Positions 16,792-25,195 are shown, numbered from the stretch's first letter. The stretch is 45,787 bases of DNA from Micromonospora inaquosa (GCF_003857055.1 NZ_QGSZ01000364.1:1-45787), one strand, 5' to 3'. The notes: a model not told the origin generated them from the letters alone. Numbers and translations: made by a program.

Positions 16792-17498
16792 GGGCGATCA
16801 TTCTCGCTGGTGGGCGCGGCACCCGGTTGCGTCCCTTCACCACCAGCTTTCCGAAACCGCTGATGCCGGTCGGTGACATCCCGATCCTGGAGATCCTGCT
16901 TCGCCAGCTCAAGGCACACGGCGTCACTGACGTGACGCTATTGACCGGTCACCTGGCGTACCTGCTGGAGGGGTACTTCGAGGATGGCGGCAAGCTGGGT
17001 CTGCGCATCGACTACGTTCGCGAGGAGCAGCCGCTGGGCACGGCGGGGCCGTTGCGCCAGCTGGCGGGGTCCCTGGTCGACGACTTCTTCGTGATGAACG
17101 GCGACCTGCTCACCGACCTGGACTTCACCGCCCTGATGGCGCATCACCGGGGCAGCGGAGCTCCGGTGACGATCAGCGTCTACACCCGGTCGGAGAAGAT
17201 CGAGCTGGGCATCCTCAAGATTGACGAGTCCGGTGACGTGATCGGCTACGACGAGAAGCCGACGCTGAACCTCGACGTCTCGATGGGCGCCTACGCCATG
17301 TCACCCAAGGCGCTCGAGAAGATTCCGGCCGGCGCGTACGACATGCCGCAACTCATCCTCGACCAGCTGAGCACCACCGGCCGGGTCGCCAGTTGGCGGC
17401 ACCGCGGCTTCTGGTTGGACATTGGGCGAGTGGACGACTACAGCCTGGCCAACAAGATGTTCGCCGAGAACCCGACCGGGTTCCTGCCGCCCAACTAG
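16788..17498 (+). CDS. Sugar-1-phosphate nucleotidyltransferase
   Basis: Activates a sugar 1-phosphate with an NTP. ATG 16788 overlaps the dehydratase stop by ATGA. The frame is open upstream to 16503, but that part lies over the dehydratase and is not coding. The 236-residue product has the signature RAIILAGGRGTRLRPFT at the N-terminus, a base-contacting LTGHLAYLLEGYF region and the metal-binding VMNGDLLTD. It has no C-terminal hexapeptide domain. It resembles mannose-1-phosphate guanylyltransferases and PtmE-type enzymes, so a GDP-sugar is likely. It is the last gene of the operon, which ends at a strong hairpin. Confidence 0.9.
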   Translation: MRAIILAGGRGTRLRPFTTSFPKPLMPVGDIPILEILLRQLKAHGVTDVTLLTGHLAYLLEGYFEDGGKLGLRIDYVREEQPLGTAGPLRQLAGSLVDDFFVMNGDLLTDLDFTALMAHHRGSGAPVTISVYTRSEKIELGILKIDESGDVIGYDEKPTLNLDVSMGAYAMSPKALEKIPAGAYDMPQLILDQLSTTGRVASWRHRGFWLDIGRVDDYSLANKMFAENPTGFLPPN

Positions 17499-17514
17499 CG
17501 CCACCACAACGATT

Positions 17515-17546
17515 CGGCCCGGCCGCCCCTGGGGGTGGCCGGGCCG
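17515..17546. terminator. Bidirectional hairpin terminator
   Basis: CGGCCCGGCC (17515-17524) pairs with GGCCGGGCCG (17537-17546), with further CCCC/GGGG pairing inside. It lies between the convergent nucleotidyltransferase and glycosyltransferase genes, 16 bases after one stop and 11 before the other. Confidence 0.85.
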
Positions 17547-17557
17547 AGTTGTGTGAT

Positions 17558-18478
17558 TCACCGCCCGAGCGCGGAGACCGCCCACTTGCCGATCTCGCTG
17601 CTGGCGCGCACCGCCTTGATGACCAGCGCCAGGCCCGGCACCCGTGGTCGGGTGTACCGGCTGATCAGCTGGAACCAGACGCTGAGCCCGGCGATCCGGC
17701 GGCGGCTGATGCTGCCCTCGTGCCGGTGGAACCGGACGACCGGATGGCCGAGGTGCGCCGGGTGGACGCCGTTGGCGAGCGCCCGCAGGACCAGCTCGAC
17801 GTCGACCTTGATGGGTAGTTTTTCGTCGTAGCCGCCGAGGCGGAGCAGCAGCTCACGCTCGATGGACATGCCGGAGTGCTTGAACGGCAGCCGCGGACGG
17901 GTCAGGACCGACCAGAGCATGTGGCGTGCCGTCGGGTAGGACGGGAGACTGATGACCCGGGCGGAGTTGCCCACCAGCTCCTCGTAGTCGGTGTAGATCC
18001 AGAGGGACCCGGTCTCCGTCAGGAACTCCTGGATGCGGGCCAGGCCGTCCTCAGTGAACTGGTCGTCGGAGTCGAGGACGGTGATGTAACGGCCTCGGGC
18101 GACGCGCAGGGCGGTGTTGCGGGCTGTGCTGATGCCCGATGGCTTCTGCCGCACGAGTCGGATGCGCTGGTCGGCCAGGAGACCGGCGGCGGCCAGGCAT
18201 TCCTGGGCCGGCACGGTGGAGCCGTCGTCGACCACGACGATCTCGAAGTCGTCGAAGGTGCCGTTGAGCACGCTGCGGATGGACGTCACGAGCAGTTCGG
18301 GACGGTCCCGCACCGCGATGCAGACCGAGATCGCCGGAGTTACCCGGCGCACCGGCTCGGTGAGCCCGACGGTCGGAGCGTCGACGTTAGGGCCGGGAGC
18401 GCCCGGCAGTGGCTGGAGTGCGCGATGGTCCCGGTCGGTCAACTGGGCGGCGCGCACCGCGAAAGGGCCTTCGCTCAC
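17558..18478 (-). CDS. Family 2 glycosyltransferase
   Basis: GT-A fold transferase adding a sugar to the growing repeat unit. It has 306 residues from GTG 18478. The catalytic domain starts after a polar leader of about 45 residues (AISVCIAVRDRPELL). It has the first Asp pair in EIVVVDDGST, the metal-binding DxD as LDSDDQFTEDG, and a GYDEKLP segment typical of the acceptor side. The leader is long for the family, so the true start may be further in. It is the last gene of the minus-strand group that includes the polymerase, separated from it by 268 bases. Confidence 0.88.
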   Translation of the reverse strand: MSEGPFAVRAAQLTDRDHRALQPLPGAPGPNVDAPTVGLTEPVRRVTPAISVCIAVRDRPELLVTSIRSVLNGTFDDFEIVVVDDGSTVPAQECLAAAGLLADQRIRLVRQKPSGISTARNTALRVARGRYITVLDSDDQFTEDGLARIQEFLTETGSLWIYTDYEELVGNSARVISLPSYPTARHMLWSVLTRPRLPFKHSGMSIERELLLRLGGYDEKLPIKVDVELVLRALANGVHPAHLGHPVVRFHRHEGSISRRRIAGLSVWFQLISRYTRPRVPGLALVIKAVRASSEIGKWAVSALGR

Positions 18479-18698
18479 CGCGAGCGTCGACCGCCGCTCG
18501 GGGCGAGGCCCGCGCTGACCGGTGACCGGCCAGCGGACGAGCCATCGGCTCTACTTGTATCGCCCATGCCCAAAACCCCCGTGATGGTCACTGCTGGCCG
18601 TCCCTCGTGACGTTCCGGTAGGACTGTCACGCCGAAGGACGCCCGATCTGGACGCCGCGCGCGGCAGATGGATTCTAGCGATGCACTCATGATCGCAC

Positions 18699-18723
18699 CA
18701 CTACTGAATGTGGACGAGTAGTG
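18699..18723. other. Inverted repeat between polymerase and GT2 genes
   Basis: CACTACT (18699-18705) pairs with AGTAGTG (18717-18723) across an 11-base loop, in an AT-richer stretch between the polymerase stop and the GT2 start. The 268-bp gap (18479-18746) contains no gene that I can support. The repeat could be an operator for the GT2 promoter or a weak terminator. Confidence 0.35.
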
Positions 18724-18746
18724 ACACAAACGCGTGTCGCGCTACC

Positions 18747-20483
18747 TCAGCGGAATCCCGCCGGGGGCCGCACCTGACGCGCGTGCGCCAGGATCTCGTC
18801 GGTGGCGAGGATCCGGGTGTCGTCCTCCCGGGCACCGGCGGAGCCACCGATACCGGTGGGCCCGTCCTCCTTCTGATCGATGGATGTGGAACGTCGCGCG
18901 GCCCACCATGCCAGACCGACGATCGTCCAGAGAAGGGGCGGGAGCAGGGGATCCTCCATCGATGGCGAAAGGAAGCCAACGATGCAGGCGAATATGATTG
19001 CGGCGATTCCCCACAGCACGGCCGGCGCTGGCCGGTGCCCGGTACGACGTAGTTGACGCGTCCGGGCCAGCAGTGGTTTGGCAATCATGAAGAGCCACAC
19101 CAGGTACGCGCCGAACCCCAGAACGCCGACCTCCATGACCAGGTGCAGCCAGAAGGAGTCCACCTGAACCGCCTGGAAGCCGTAGCGGTTGAAGCCACCC
19201 GGGCCAAATTTCGGGTTCTTGTGCCAGTTCGGATTGTCCTTCTCGGCGACCACACCACCGAACTGGCCGATACCGAAGCCGAGAAGGGGTTGATGCGGCA
19301 GGATCTTCGCTGCCTGCTGTAGGTAGAGCACCCGGATCTCGCGGACGGGCGCGGGCGAGTGGGTGGGCTGCGGCGCGACCGCGGCCGGCGAGCCGTGCGG
19401 GGCGCCGGCCCCACTCGCCCCCGGCGAGGTCGGCGGCTTCGCCGAGGCCTTGGGGCTACCTGACGTCGTCGAGCCATCGTCCGGCCGAGCGGTGGGCGTC
19501 GGGGTGGGCCTAGCCGTGGCTGGCCCGGGCGGGGACGACTCGCTGCCGGCCGGGTGGTCGAAGCTCGTGAACGCGTTGCCGATGCGGCGTTCCCATTCGG
19601 CCCGGTTGTCGGGGCGGGCGGCGATCTGAGCGACAGTGCAGAGGACCACCAGCAGACAGACGGCGAGGACGCGTCGCGTGTTGGTGCGGGCCACCACCGC
19701 GATCACCACCGCGCCGATCAGCACGCCCAGCAGCGTTTCCCGGGACTGGGTCGCCGACATGGCGACGGCGACGACGGCAGCCACGGCCCACCAGCGCCGT
19801 CGGACGTCGGTGGCAATCGCCAGCCAGGCGACGAAGCCGAGCATGGTCAGCCCCAGGACGTGGCCGAGGTGGTTCGGGTGGGACAGCAGCCCCTGTGCGC
19901 GGCTCTGCTCCGACCACGTCAGGTCCACCCAGCCGAGTACGCGGTAGGCCGGCTCGCCCACGACCATCTGGATGAGAGCGAGCAGCACGTTGACGCTCAC
20001 CACCACCGCCACCACGATGAGCAGGCGACGGATCATCGTCGCGTTCAGCTCGGCGGCGCGCAGCGCGTAGAAGACGATGACGCCGCGGAAGTAGACGAAC
20101 AGCGCCTCGCCCATCAGGGACATCGAGGAGTCGTTCACCAGGCCGGCGAGCACCATCACCAGCCCCAGCACCAGCAGGGCGAGGTCGGCGCCGGTACGGA
20201 ACCGGTGCCACAGCCGATCGACGACGACCTTGACCACCGTCAACCCAGCAAGCCCCAGGTAGAGGGCTGTCTTCAGTTGCTTGGGCCACTGGGCGGAGCC
20301 GTCGAGGTTGGCTCGTGGATCCACGCTCGTCGGCCCGCTCAGCACCTGTGCCCAGGTTTCGAGGAGCACATGCACCAGCAGCGCGCCGACGACCACCACG
20401 ATCGCTGTGGAGAGCAGCCCGGAGATCGGCCGGGTGGGCCGGTTCGTCGCAGGGGCCACGCTGGGGATGGAACCGTTCATCAC
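18747..20483 (-). CDS. Wzy/O-antigen-ligase-like polysaccharide polymerase
   Basis: Large polytopic protein (578 residues) predicted to polymerise or ligate lipid-linked units on the outer face of the membrane. About ten hydrophobic segments flank a conserved Wzy_C-type region (GLLSHPNHLGHVLGLTMLGF near 200 and HQPLLGFGIGQFGG near 400, with the PLLGxGxG motif). Between them, residues about 310-385 form a Pro/Ser/Thr/Ala-rich low-complexity insert in the long extracellular loop. The start is GTG 20483 (GTGA overlap with the upstream stop) or ATG 20480. This overlap couples it to the pseudokinase/pseudoprotease gene. Confidence 0.85.
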   Translation of the reverse strand: MMNGSIPSVAPATNRPTRPISGLLSTAIVVVVGALLVHVLLETWAQVLSGPTSVDPRANLDGSAQWPKQLKTALYLGLAGLTVVKVVVDRLWHRFRTGADLALLVLGLVMVLAGLVNDSSMSLMGEALFVYFRGVIVFYALRAAELNATMIRRLLIVVAVVVSVNVLLALIQMVVGEPAYRVLGWVDLTWSEQSRAQGLLSHPNHLGHVLGLTMLGFVAWLAIATDVRRRWWAVAAVVAVAMSATQSRETLLGVLIGAVVIAVVARTNTRRVLAVCLLVVLCTVAQIAARPDNRAEWERRIGNAFTSFDHPAGSESSPPGPATARPTPTPTARPDDGSTTSGSPKASAKPPTSPGASGAGAPHGSPAAVAPQPTHSPAPVREIRVLYLQQAAKILPHQPLLGFGIGQFGGVVAEKDNPNWHKNPKFGPGGFNRYGFQAVQVDSFWLHLVMEVGVLGFGAYLVWLFMIAKPLLARTRQLRRTGHRPAPAVLWGIAAIIFACIVGFLSPSMEDPLLPPLLWTIVGLAWWAARRSTSIDQKEDGPTGIGGSAGAREDDTRILATDEILAHARQVRPPAGFR

Positions 20484-22468
20484 ACGTCCCTACGGCGTCG
20501 GACCAGCATCACCACGAGCACGATGAGACCGACGGCGAGGGCACCGCCGGCACCGGCGAGCAACACCATCGGCCAGACCGACTGGTCGCTCGGCTCGGAC
20601 TCGTTCTGCTGCCGTTCCACGGCATTCTGCCGGTACGCCTTGGCCAGTAGGTTGCCGGGGGATGCCTGCGCGACCCCGTCGAACTGGGCGATCGCGGTCG
20701 AGTGCTGACCAGCGAAGTAGGCGTCCAGGGCCTTGCGATACAGCTGATCGGAGTCACCGAGCTTGTTGGCCGTTCCGGCCTGGCCGAGCAGCGCGTTCAG
20801 GGTCGACGACGGCACGATCACCCGATTTGCCCGGTCGGGACGAGCCTGATCCTGGTCGATCATCCCAGCTACCCGGCCGCTCGGGTCCAGGGCTATACCA
20901 CCGTGGGAGCTGGTTCCGATGTCCTGGTTGATTCGGGAGATCGACTCCGCGCCCCGCCGGCCGGTGCCCGTGATGCCGACGAGCTTCGAACGCGGACGGT
21001 ACGTGGCGGTGCGGAAGTCGTCGTCGGCGGTCCCGAAGCCGAGAATCAGCAGGGAACTTCCCTCGGCCAAGGTCGCCGACGGGTTGAGCTCCACCACCGG
21101 CAGGCTCCCCCGCGCGAACTTGATGAGCGCGATGTTGCCGGTCTCGGGCGGCAGCGCCCGGACGACCTGCGCCGGGATGGCCGGCTCCGTGGTGAGGTTG
21201 CCCTTGGCGGTGTTGAGCTGGCCGCGGATCTGGGTACCGGGCTCGGTGCCCGGATCGATGCCGGTGAACTTCGTAGTGCCCATGTTGGTCCGGATGTACT
21301 CCTGGACCTGCGCGGGGGCCAGTTTCTGCTCGCGTACGAGCATCCGGGCCACCGTGTCGAGCGCGATCTGCCGGGCGGTTTCCTGGGTGGGCTTGACGCA
21401 CGCGCTGCTGGTGAGGGCGTGCCCGTCCGGGGTGACCACGAAGGCACTGCACCGGCGAGTGAAGGTGATGGGCGTGGCCCGTACCGGCGCGTTGGTCTTG
21501 GCGTCGCGGACGTAGCCGGTGAAGACCGTCTCGACGAAGATGAGTGCGGGCGCGGCAACCGCCAACGCGCGCTCCTCGGGACTGTACGGTGCGGCCTGCG
21601 CCCATGGCTTCAGCGGTGGGTCGACGGCAGCGGCCGTGGGGAACGCGGTGGCGCCAACCGTCGGTGGGGCGCTGGGGCCAGCCGGCTCGTCAGGTGTGAG
21701 CGCCCAGACTCCCACGCCGCTGCCCACTGCCACCACCAGCGCGAGCGCGGCCACTTTGACCCAGAGGCCGGTGCGGCGCTTCGGTGGCTCCGACGGCCGG
21801 ATCCGTCGCACCGGCCCGGCGAACGGATCGTGGGGTGGCGCGACGTCCGCCGATGGGGCGGCGGGCGACTGCGGCTCGTCGGCGACGGGTTGCGCCGGCG
21901 TGGGGTCGGGCACCACCGGCGGGCCGGCGTGCAGCGCCCACGGCGCCGGCGGAGGGCCCGAGGTCAACTGCGGCACACCGGAGACCTGCTGCGGCACACC
22001 GGAAACCTGCTGCGGCACCCCCGACACCTGCTGCGGTATGCCAGAGACCTGCTGCGGCACACCGGAAACCTGCTGCGGCACACCTGACACCTGCTGTGGA
22101 ATACCGGAGACCTGCTGCGGTATGCCGGAGACCGGAGCGGAGGCCCCACCTTCCACGGGCACCGGCTGGTACTCCTGGCCGAGCGCCCGGAACAGCCGCT
22201 CCGCGCCCGGGCCGGCCTCTGCGGGGTACGCCACCCACGGCTCGGCTGCGGAGAAGTCGGCGTAGGCAAAGGGTTGGCCACCGGGTGCCTGCGCCAAGCC
22301 GTTGGCGGTGCCGACGAAGGCCTCACGCCAACCCGGTACGTTCGCGACGGCTGCGTTCAGTACGGCGATCGTTACGAAGCGGCCCTGCCCGTCGATGGCT
22401 GCCCATGCTTTTCCGGCCGGGCAGGTGCCCAGCATGTGGGTGAACCTGTACGGACCAACCGGCTGCAT
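20480..22468 (-). CDS. Two-pass membrane protein: kinase-N-lobe-like head, VSGxPQQ repeats, degenerate trypsin-like domain
   Basis: 662 residues from ATG 22468, which has AGAGGAG upstream; the frame extends to 22486. Residues 1-105 resemble the N-lobe of actinobacterial Ser/Thr kinases (VGPYRFTHMLG, then EPWVAYPAEAG). The Gly-rich loop is lost, and the VAIK-type lysine is replaced (FVTIAVL). Next come eight VSG(I/V)PQQ repeats, a membrane helix at about 235-257 and an external trypsin-like region. There the TAAHC, D and GNSGG sites read TSSACV, GNIALIKF and SSHGGIAL, so the whole triad appears lost. A TPR-like stretch and a second helix near the C-terminus follow. Coupled to the Wzy gene. Function unknown; a scaffold or sensor for polymer assembly is inferred. 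Confidence 0.8.
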   Translation of the reverse strand: MQPVGPYRFTHMLGTCPAGKAWAAIDGQGRFVTIAVLNAAVANVPGWREAFVGTANGLAQAPGGQPFAYADFSAAEPWVAYPAEAGPGAERLFRALGQEYQPVPVEGGASAPVSGIPQQVSGIPQQVSGVPQQVSGVPQQVSGIPQQVSGVPQQVSGVPQQVSGVPQLTSGPPPAPWALHAGPPVVPDPTPAQPVADEPQSPAAPSADVAPPHDPFAGPVRRIRPSEPPKRRTGLWVKVAALALVVAVGSGVGVWALTPDEPAGPSAPPTVGATAFPTAAAVDPPLKPWAQAAPYSPEERALAVAAPALIFVETVFTGYVRDAKTNAPVRATPITFTRRCSAFVVTPDGHALTSSACVKPTQETARQIALDTVARMLVREQKLAPAQVQEYIRTNMGTTKFTGIDPGTEPGTQIRGQLNTAKGNLTTEPAIPAQVVRALPPETGNIALIKFARGSLPVVELNPSATLAEGSSLLILGFGTADDDFRTATYRPRSKLVGITGTGRRGAESISRINQDIGTSSHGGIALDPSGRVAGMIDQDQARPDRANRVIVPSSTLNALLGQAGTANKLGDSDQLYRKALDAYFAGQHSTAIAQFDGVAQASPGNLLAKAYRQNAVERQQNESEPSDQSVWPMVLLAGAGGALAVGLIVLVVMLVRRRRDV
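21965..22132 (-). repeat. Eight in-frame 21-bp repeats encoding VSG(I/V)PQQ
   Basis: 168 bp equals 8 x 21 bp. Each unit encodes VSGIPQQ or VSGVPQQ, and the last ends in PQL. Units differ mainly at third codon positions, so they are under protein-level constraint or are old duplications. The segment forms a flexible cytoplasmic linker between the kinase-like head and the first membrane helix. Confidence 0.95.
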
Positions 22469-22631
22469 GCGTACTCCTCTGCTCAACCGCCGTGCGGATA
22501 CTACAGAGAGCGCGCTCGCCCACCGCCCCGGTGGTCGTCGGGGCGACAGTGGGCTGACGGGCTCGCGAGGCGCCCTTTTCCCAGCCCATCAAGGGTTTCC
22601 CAGGCCGCCGACAAGCGCCGTGCGGCGTCTG

Positions 22632-22668
22632 TTGCTTATTGAAAGTTTTCATGCATAGAGTCACTATG
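22632..22668 (+). promoter_or_regulatory. Promoter and palindromic operator candidates for the hut operon
   Basis: TTGCTT (22632-22637) and TAGAGT (22656-22661), 18 bases apart, form a plausible -35/-10 pair. Two inverted repeats overlap it: TGAAA-N2-TTTCA (22640-22651) and CATAG-N5-CTATG (22654-22668). RpiR-family regulators bind such palindromes, so autoregulation is likely. The 220-bp divergent region (22469-22688) holds no other feature I can support. Confidence 0.5.
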
Positions 22669-22688
22669 TGAATGAAGGAGCTGTCGGG

Positions 22689-23519
22689 GTGCCGGCCGAG
22701 CAGGTGCTCGGCCTGTTCGACGGGGTGCGGCTCACCCCCACTCAGCGCCGGATCGCGCACTGTCTGGTGCAGCACGCGCCCACCGTGGCCTACCTGTCCG
22801 CCGCCGAGGTCGCCGAGTTGGCCGGGGTCAGTCAGCCGTCGGTAACCCGGTTCGCCGTCGCGCTCGGCCACGACGGCTACCCGGCGCTGCGCCGCCGGCT
22901 GCGCGACCTCACCGCAAGCACGCCGGGCGGATCGGCGGACGCCGGCAACGAGCTCCAGCAGGCGGTACGCGCCGAGATGGAGAACCTGGACCGACTGGCC
23001 GGTCAGCTCGCCGACCGGGACCGGATCGCCGAAACCGGGCGGTTGCTCGCCGAGAGTCGTCCGCTGCCGGTGCTCGGCCTGCGCGCCGCCGCGCCGCTGG
23101 CCGCGTACTTCGCCTACTTCGCGGCCAAGGTGCACCCGGACGTACGGGTCCTCGACGACGGCGGCAGCCTGCTCACCGACCGCCTGGAGCAGGCCGCTGA
23201 GGCCGGGGCGTCCGCCGTGCTCGCCTTCGTGCTGCCCCGCTACCCCCGGGAAACCCTGGACGCGCTGCGCGACGCCCGCAACGCCGGGTTGACAGTGGTG
23301 GCGATCACCGACTCGCCGGTCAGCCCGGCCACCGAGTACGCCGACGTGGTGCTCGCCGCCGCGGTCGGCGCGCAGCTCGTCTTCGACCTGCACACCGCCC
23401 CGATGACCCTGGCCATGGTGCTGTTGCAGGCGATCTGCGACGCCGCGCCGGCCGACACCCAGCGCCGACTGGAGGCGTTCGAAGCCTCCGCGGCCCGCCG
23501 ACAGTTGTTCCTCGGTTGA
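22689..23519 (+). CDS. MurR/RpiR-family transcriptional regulator of the hut operon
   Basis: DNA-binding regulator with an N-terminal helix-turn-helix (LSAAEVAELAGVSQPSVTRFAVALG) and a C-terminal SIS domain that usually senses a phosphosugar or other small metabolite (LPVLGLRAAAPLAAYFAYF, then VVAITDSPVSPATEYADVVLAA). The start at GTG 22689 is preferred because AAGGAG (22675-22680) is eight bases before it. GTG 22668 is an in-frame alternative that would add seven residues and could be used on a leaderless mRNA. It is followed after 17 bases by hutU, so it probably controls histidine use in response to a pathway intermediate such as urocanate; this is inferred from position. Confidence 0.9.
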   Translation: MPAEQVLGLFDGVRLTPTQRRIAHCLVQHAPTVAYLSAAEVAELAGVSQPSVTRFAVALGHDGYPALRRRLRDLTASTPGGSADAGNELQQAVRAEMENLDRLAGQLADRDRIAETGRLLAESRPLPVLGLRAAAPLAAYFAYFAAKVHPDVRVLDDGGSLLTDRLEQAAEAGASAVLAFVLPRYPRETLDALRDARNAGLTVVAITDSPVSPATEYADVVLAAAVGAQLVFDLHTAPMTLAMVLLQAICDAAPADTQRRLEAFEASAARRQLFLG

Positions 23520-23536
23520 CCGGAGGAGAACCAGAG

Positions 23537-25195
23537 ATGACCCAGCCCATTCGCGCCGCACGAGGCAGCCAGCTCACCACCCGCGGGTGGCAGCAGGAGG
23601 CCGCCCTGCGGATGTTGATGAACAACCTCGACCCCGAGGTGGCCGAACGCCCCGACGACCTGGTGGTCTACGGCGGCACCGGCAAGGCGGCGCGGGACTG
23701 GCCGTCGTACCACGCGTTGGTCCGCACCCTGACCGACCTGCGCGAGGACGAGACGATGCTGGTGCAGTCGGGCCGCCCGGTCGGGGTCATGCGCACCCAC
23801 GAGTGGGCCCCCCGGGTGCTGCTGGCCAACTCGAACCTGGTCGGCGACTGGGCGACCTGGCCGGAGTTCCGCCGCCTCGAACAGCTCGGCCTGACCATGT
23901 ACGGGCAGATGACGGCCGGTTCGTGGATCTACATCGGCACCCAGGGCATCCTCCAGGGCACCTACGAGACGTTCGCGGCGGTCGCCGCCAAGAGGTTCGC
24001 GGGTACCCTCGCCGGCACGCTGACGCTGACCGCCGGCTGCGGCGGAATGGGCGGCGCGCAGCCACTCGCGGTCACCATGAACGGCGGCGTTTGCCTGATC
24101 GTGGACGTGGACCGCACCCGCCTCGACCGTCGGGTGCGCGACCGCTACCTGGACGAGGTCGCCGACTCGCTGGACGACGCGGTGCGGCGGGTGCTCGCCG
24201 CGAAGCGGGACCGGCGCGCGCTCTCCGTCGGTGTGGTCGGCAACGCGGCGGTGGTCTTCCCCGAACTCCTGGTGCAGGGCGTGGAGATCGACATCGTGAC
24301 CGACCAGACCAGCGCGCACGACCCGCTGTCGTACCTGCCGGTGGGTGTGGAGTTGGCCGACGCCCGGGAGTACGCGGCGGCGAAGCCGGCCGAGTTCACC
24401 GACCGGGCCCGGTCGTCGATGGCTCGGCACGTGGCCGCGATGGTCGGTTTCCTCGACGCCGGCGCCGAGGTGTTCGACTACGGCAACTCGATCCGGGGCG
24501 AGGCACAGCTCGCCGGCTATCAGCGCGCCTTCGACTTCCCGGGCTTCGTGCCCGCGTACATCCGGCCGTTGTTCTGTGAGGGCAGGGGTCCGTTCCGGTG
24601 GGCGGCGCTCTCCGGCGACCCGGCCGACATCGCGGCCACCGACCGGGCCATCCTCGACCTGTTCCCGGAGAACGAGTCGCTGGCCCGTTGGATCAAGCTG
24701 GCCGGCGAGCGGGTCGCCTTCCAGGGCCTGCCGGCCCGGATCTGCTGGCTCGGTCAGGGCGAACGGGACCGGGCGGGCGTGCGGTTCAACGACATGGTCG
24801 CCTCCGGCGAACTCTCCGCCCCGGTGGTGATCGGCCGGGACCACCTGGACACCGGCAGCGTCGCGAGCCCCTACCGGGAGACCGAGGGAATGGCTGACGG
24901 TTCCGACGCCATCGCCGACTGGCCGCTGCTCAACGCCCTGGTCAACACAGCCAGCGGCGCCTCGTGGGTGTCCATTCACCACGGCGGCGGGGTGGGCATC
25001 GGCAGGTCGATCCACGCCGGACAGGTGTGCGTGGCCGACGGCACCGCCCTCGCCGGGCAGAAGATCGAGCGGGTGCTCACCAATGACCCGGCGATGGGGG
25101 TCATCCGGCACGTCGACGCCGGCTACGAGAGCGCCCGCGAGGTCGCGGACCGTACCGGCGTGCGGGTGCCGATGACCGAGGGCGGTACCGCGTGA
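23537..25195 (+). CDS. hutU: Urocanate hydratase
   Basis: Second step of histidine breakdown: urocanate to imidazolonepropionate, using tightly bound NAD+. 552 residues from ATG 23537, with GGAGGAG 8-14 bases upstream; a start at 23516 would lie over the regulator stop. The protein carries the family hallmarks: RGWQQEAALRMLMNNLDPEVAE at the N-terminus, TAGCGGMGGAQPLAV with the NAD-binding glycines, GNAAVVFPELL, DQTSAHDPLSYLP and LFCEGRGPFRWAALSGD with the conserved cysteine. Full length. The TGA stop is the beginning of a 49-bp dispersed repeat. Confidence 0.97.
   Translation: MTQPIRAARGSQLTTRGWQQEAALRMLMNNLDPEVAERPDDLVVYGGTGKAARDWPSYHALVRTLTDLREDETMLVQSGRPVGVMRTHEWAPRVLLANSNLVGDWATWPEFRRLEQLGLTMYGQMTAGSWIYIGTQGILQGTYETFAAVAAKRFAGTLAGTLTLTAGCGGMGGAQPLAVTMNGGVCLIVDVDRTRLDRRVRDRYLDEVADSLDDAVRRVLAAKRDRRALSVGVVGNAAVVFPELLVQGVEIDIVTDQTSAHDPLSYLPVGVELADAREYAAAKPAEFTDRARSSMARHVAAMVGFLDAGAEVFDYGNSIRGEAQLAGYQRAFDFPGFVPAYIRPLFCEGRGPFRWAALSGDPADIAATDRAILDLFPENESLARWIKLAGERVAFQGLPARICWLGQGERDRAGVRFNDMVASGELSAPVVIGRDHLDTGSVASPYRETEGMADGSDAIADWPLLNALVNTASGASWVSIHHGGGVGIGRSIHAGQVCVADGTALAGQKIERVLTNDPAMGVIRHVDAGYESAREVADRTGVRVPMTEGGTA

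Noticed and set aside
14810..17498. Legionaminic acid pathway
   Set aside because: The dehydratase and nucleotidyltransferase look like LegB and PtmE, but no aminotransferase, NeuB/LegI synthase or CMP transferase is present.
21965..22132. CRISPR-like tandem repeat
   Set aside because: Units are contiguous, have no spacers, are 21 bp and keep the reading frame of a membrane protein.
22469..22688. Small ORFs in the divergent region between the pseudoprotease and the RpiR gene
   Set aside because: Frames of 118-122 codons run from the coding region of one gene across the promoter and show no domain or ribosome-binding site.
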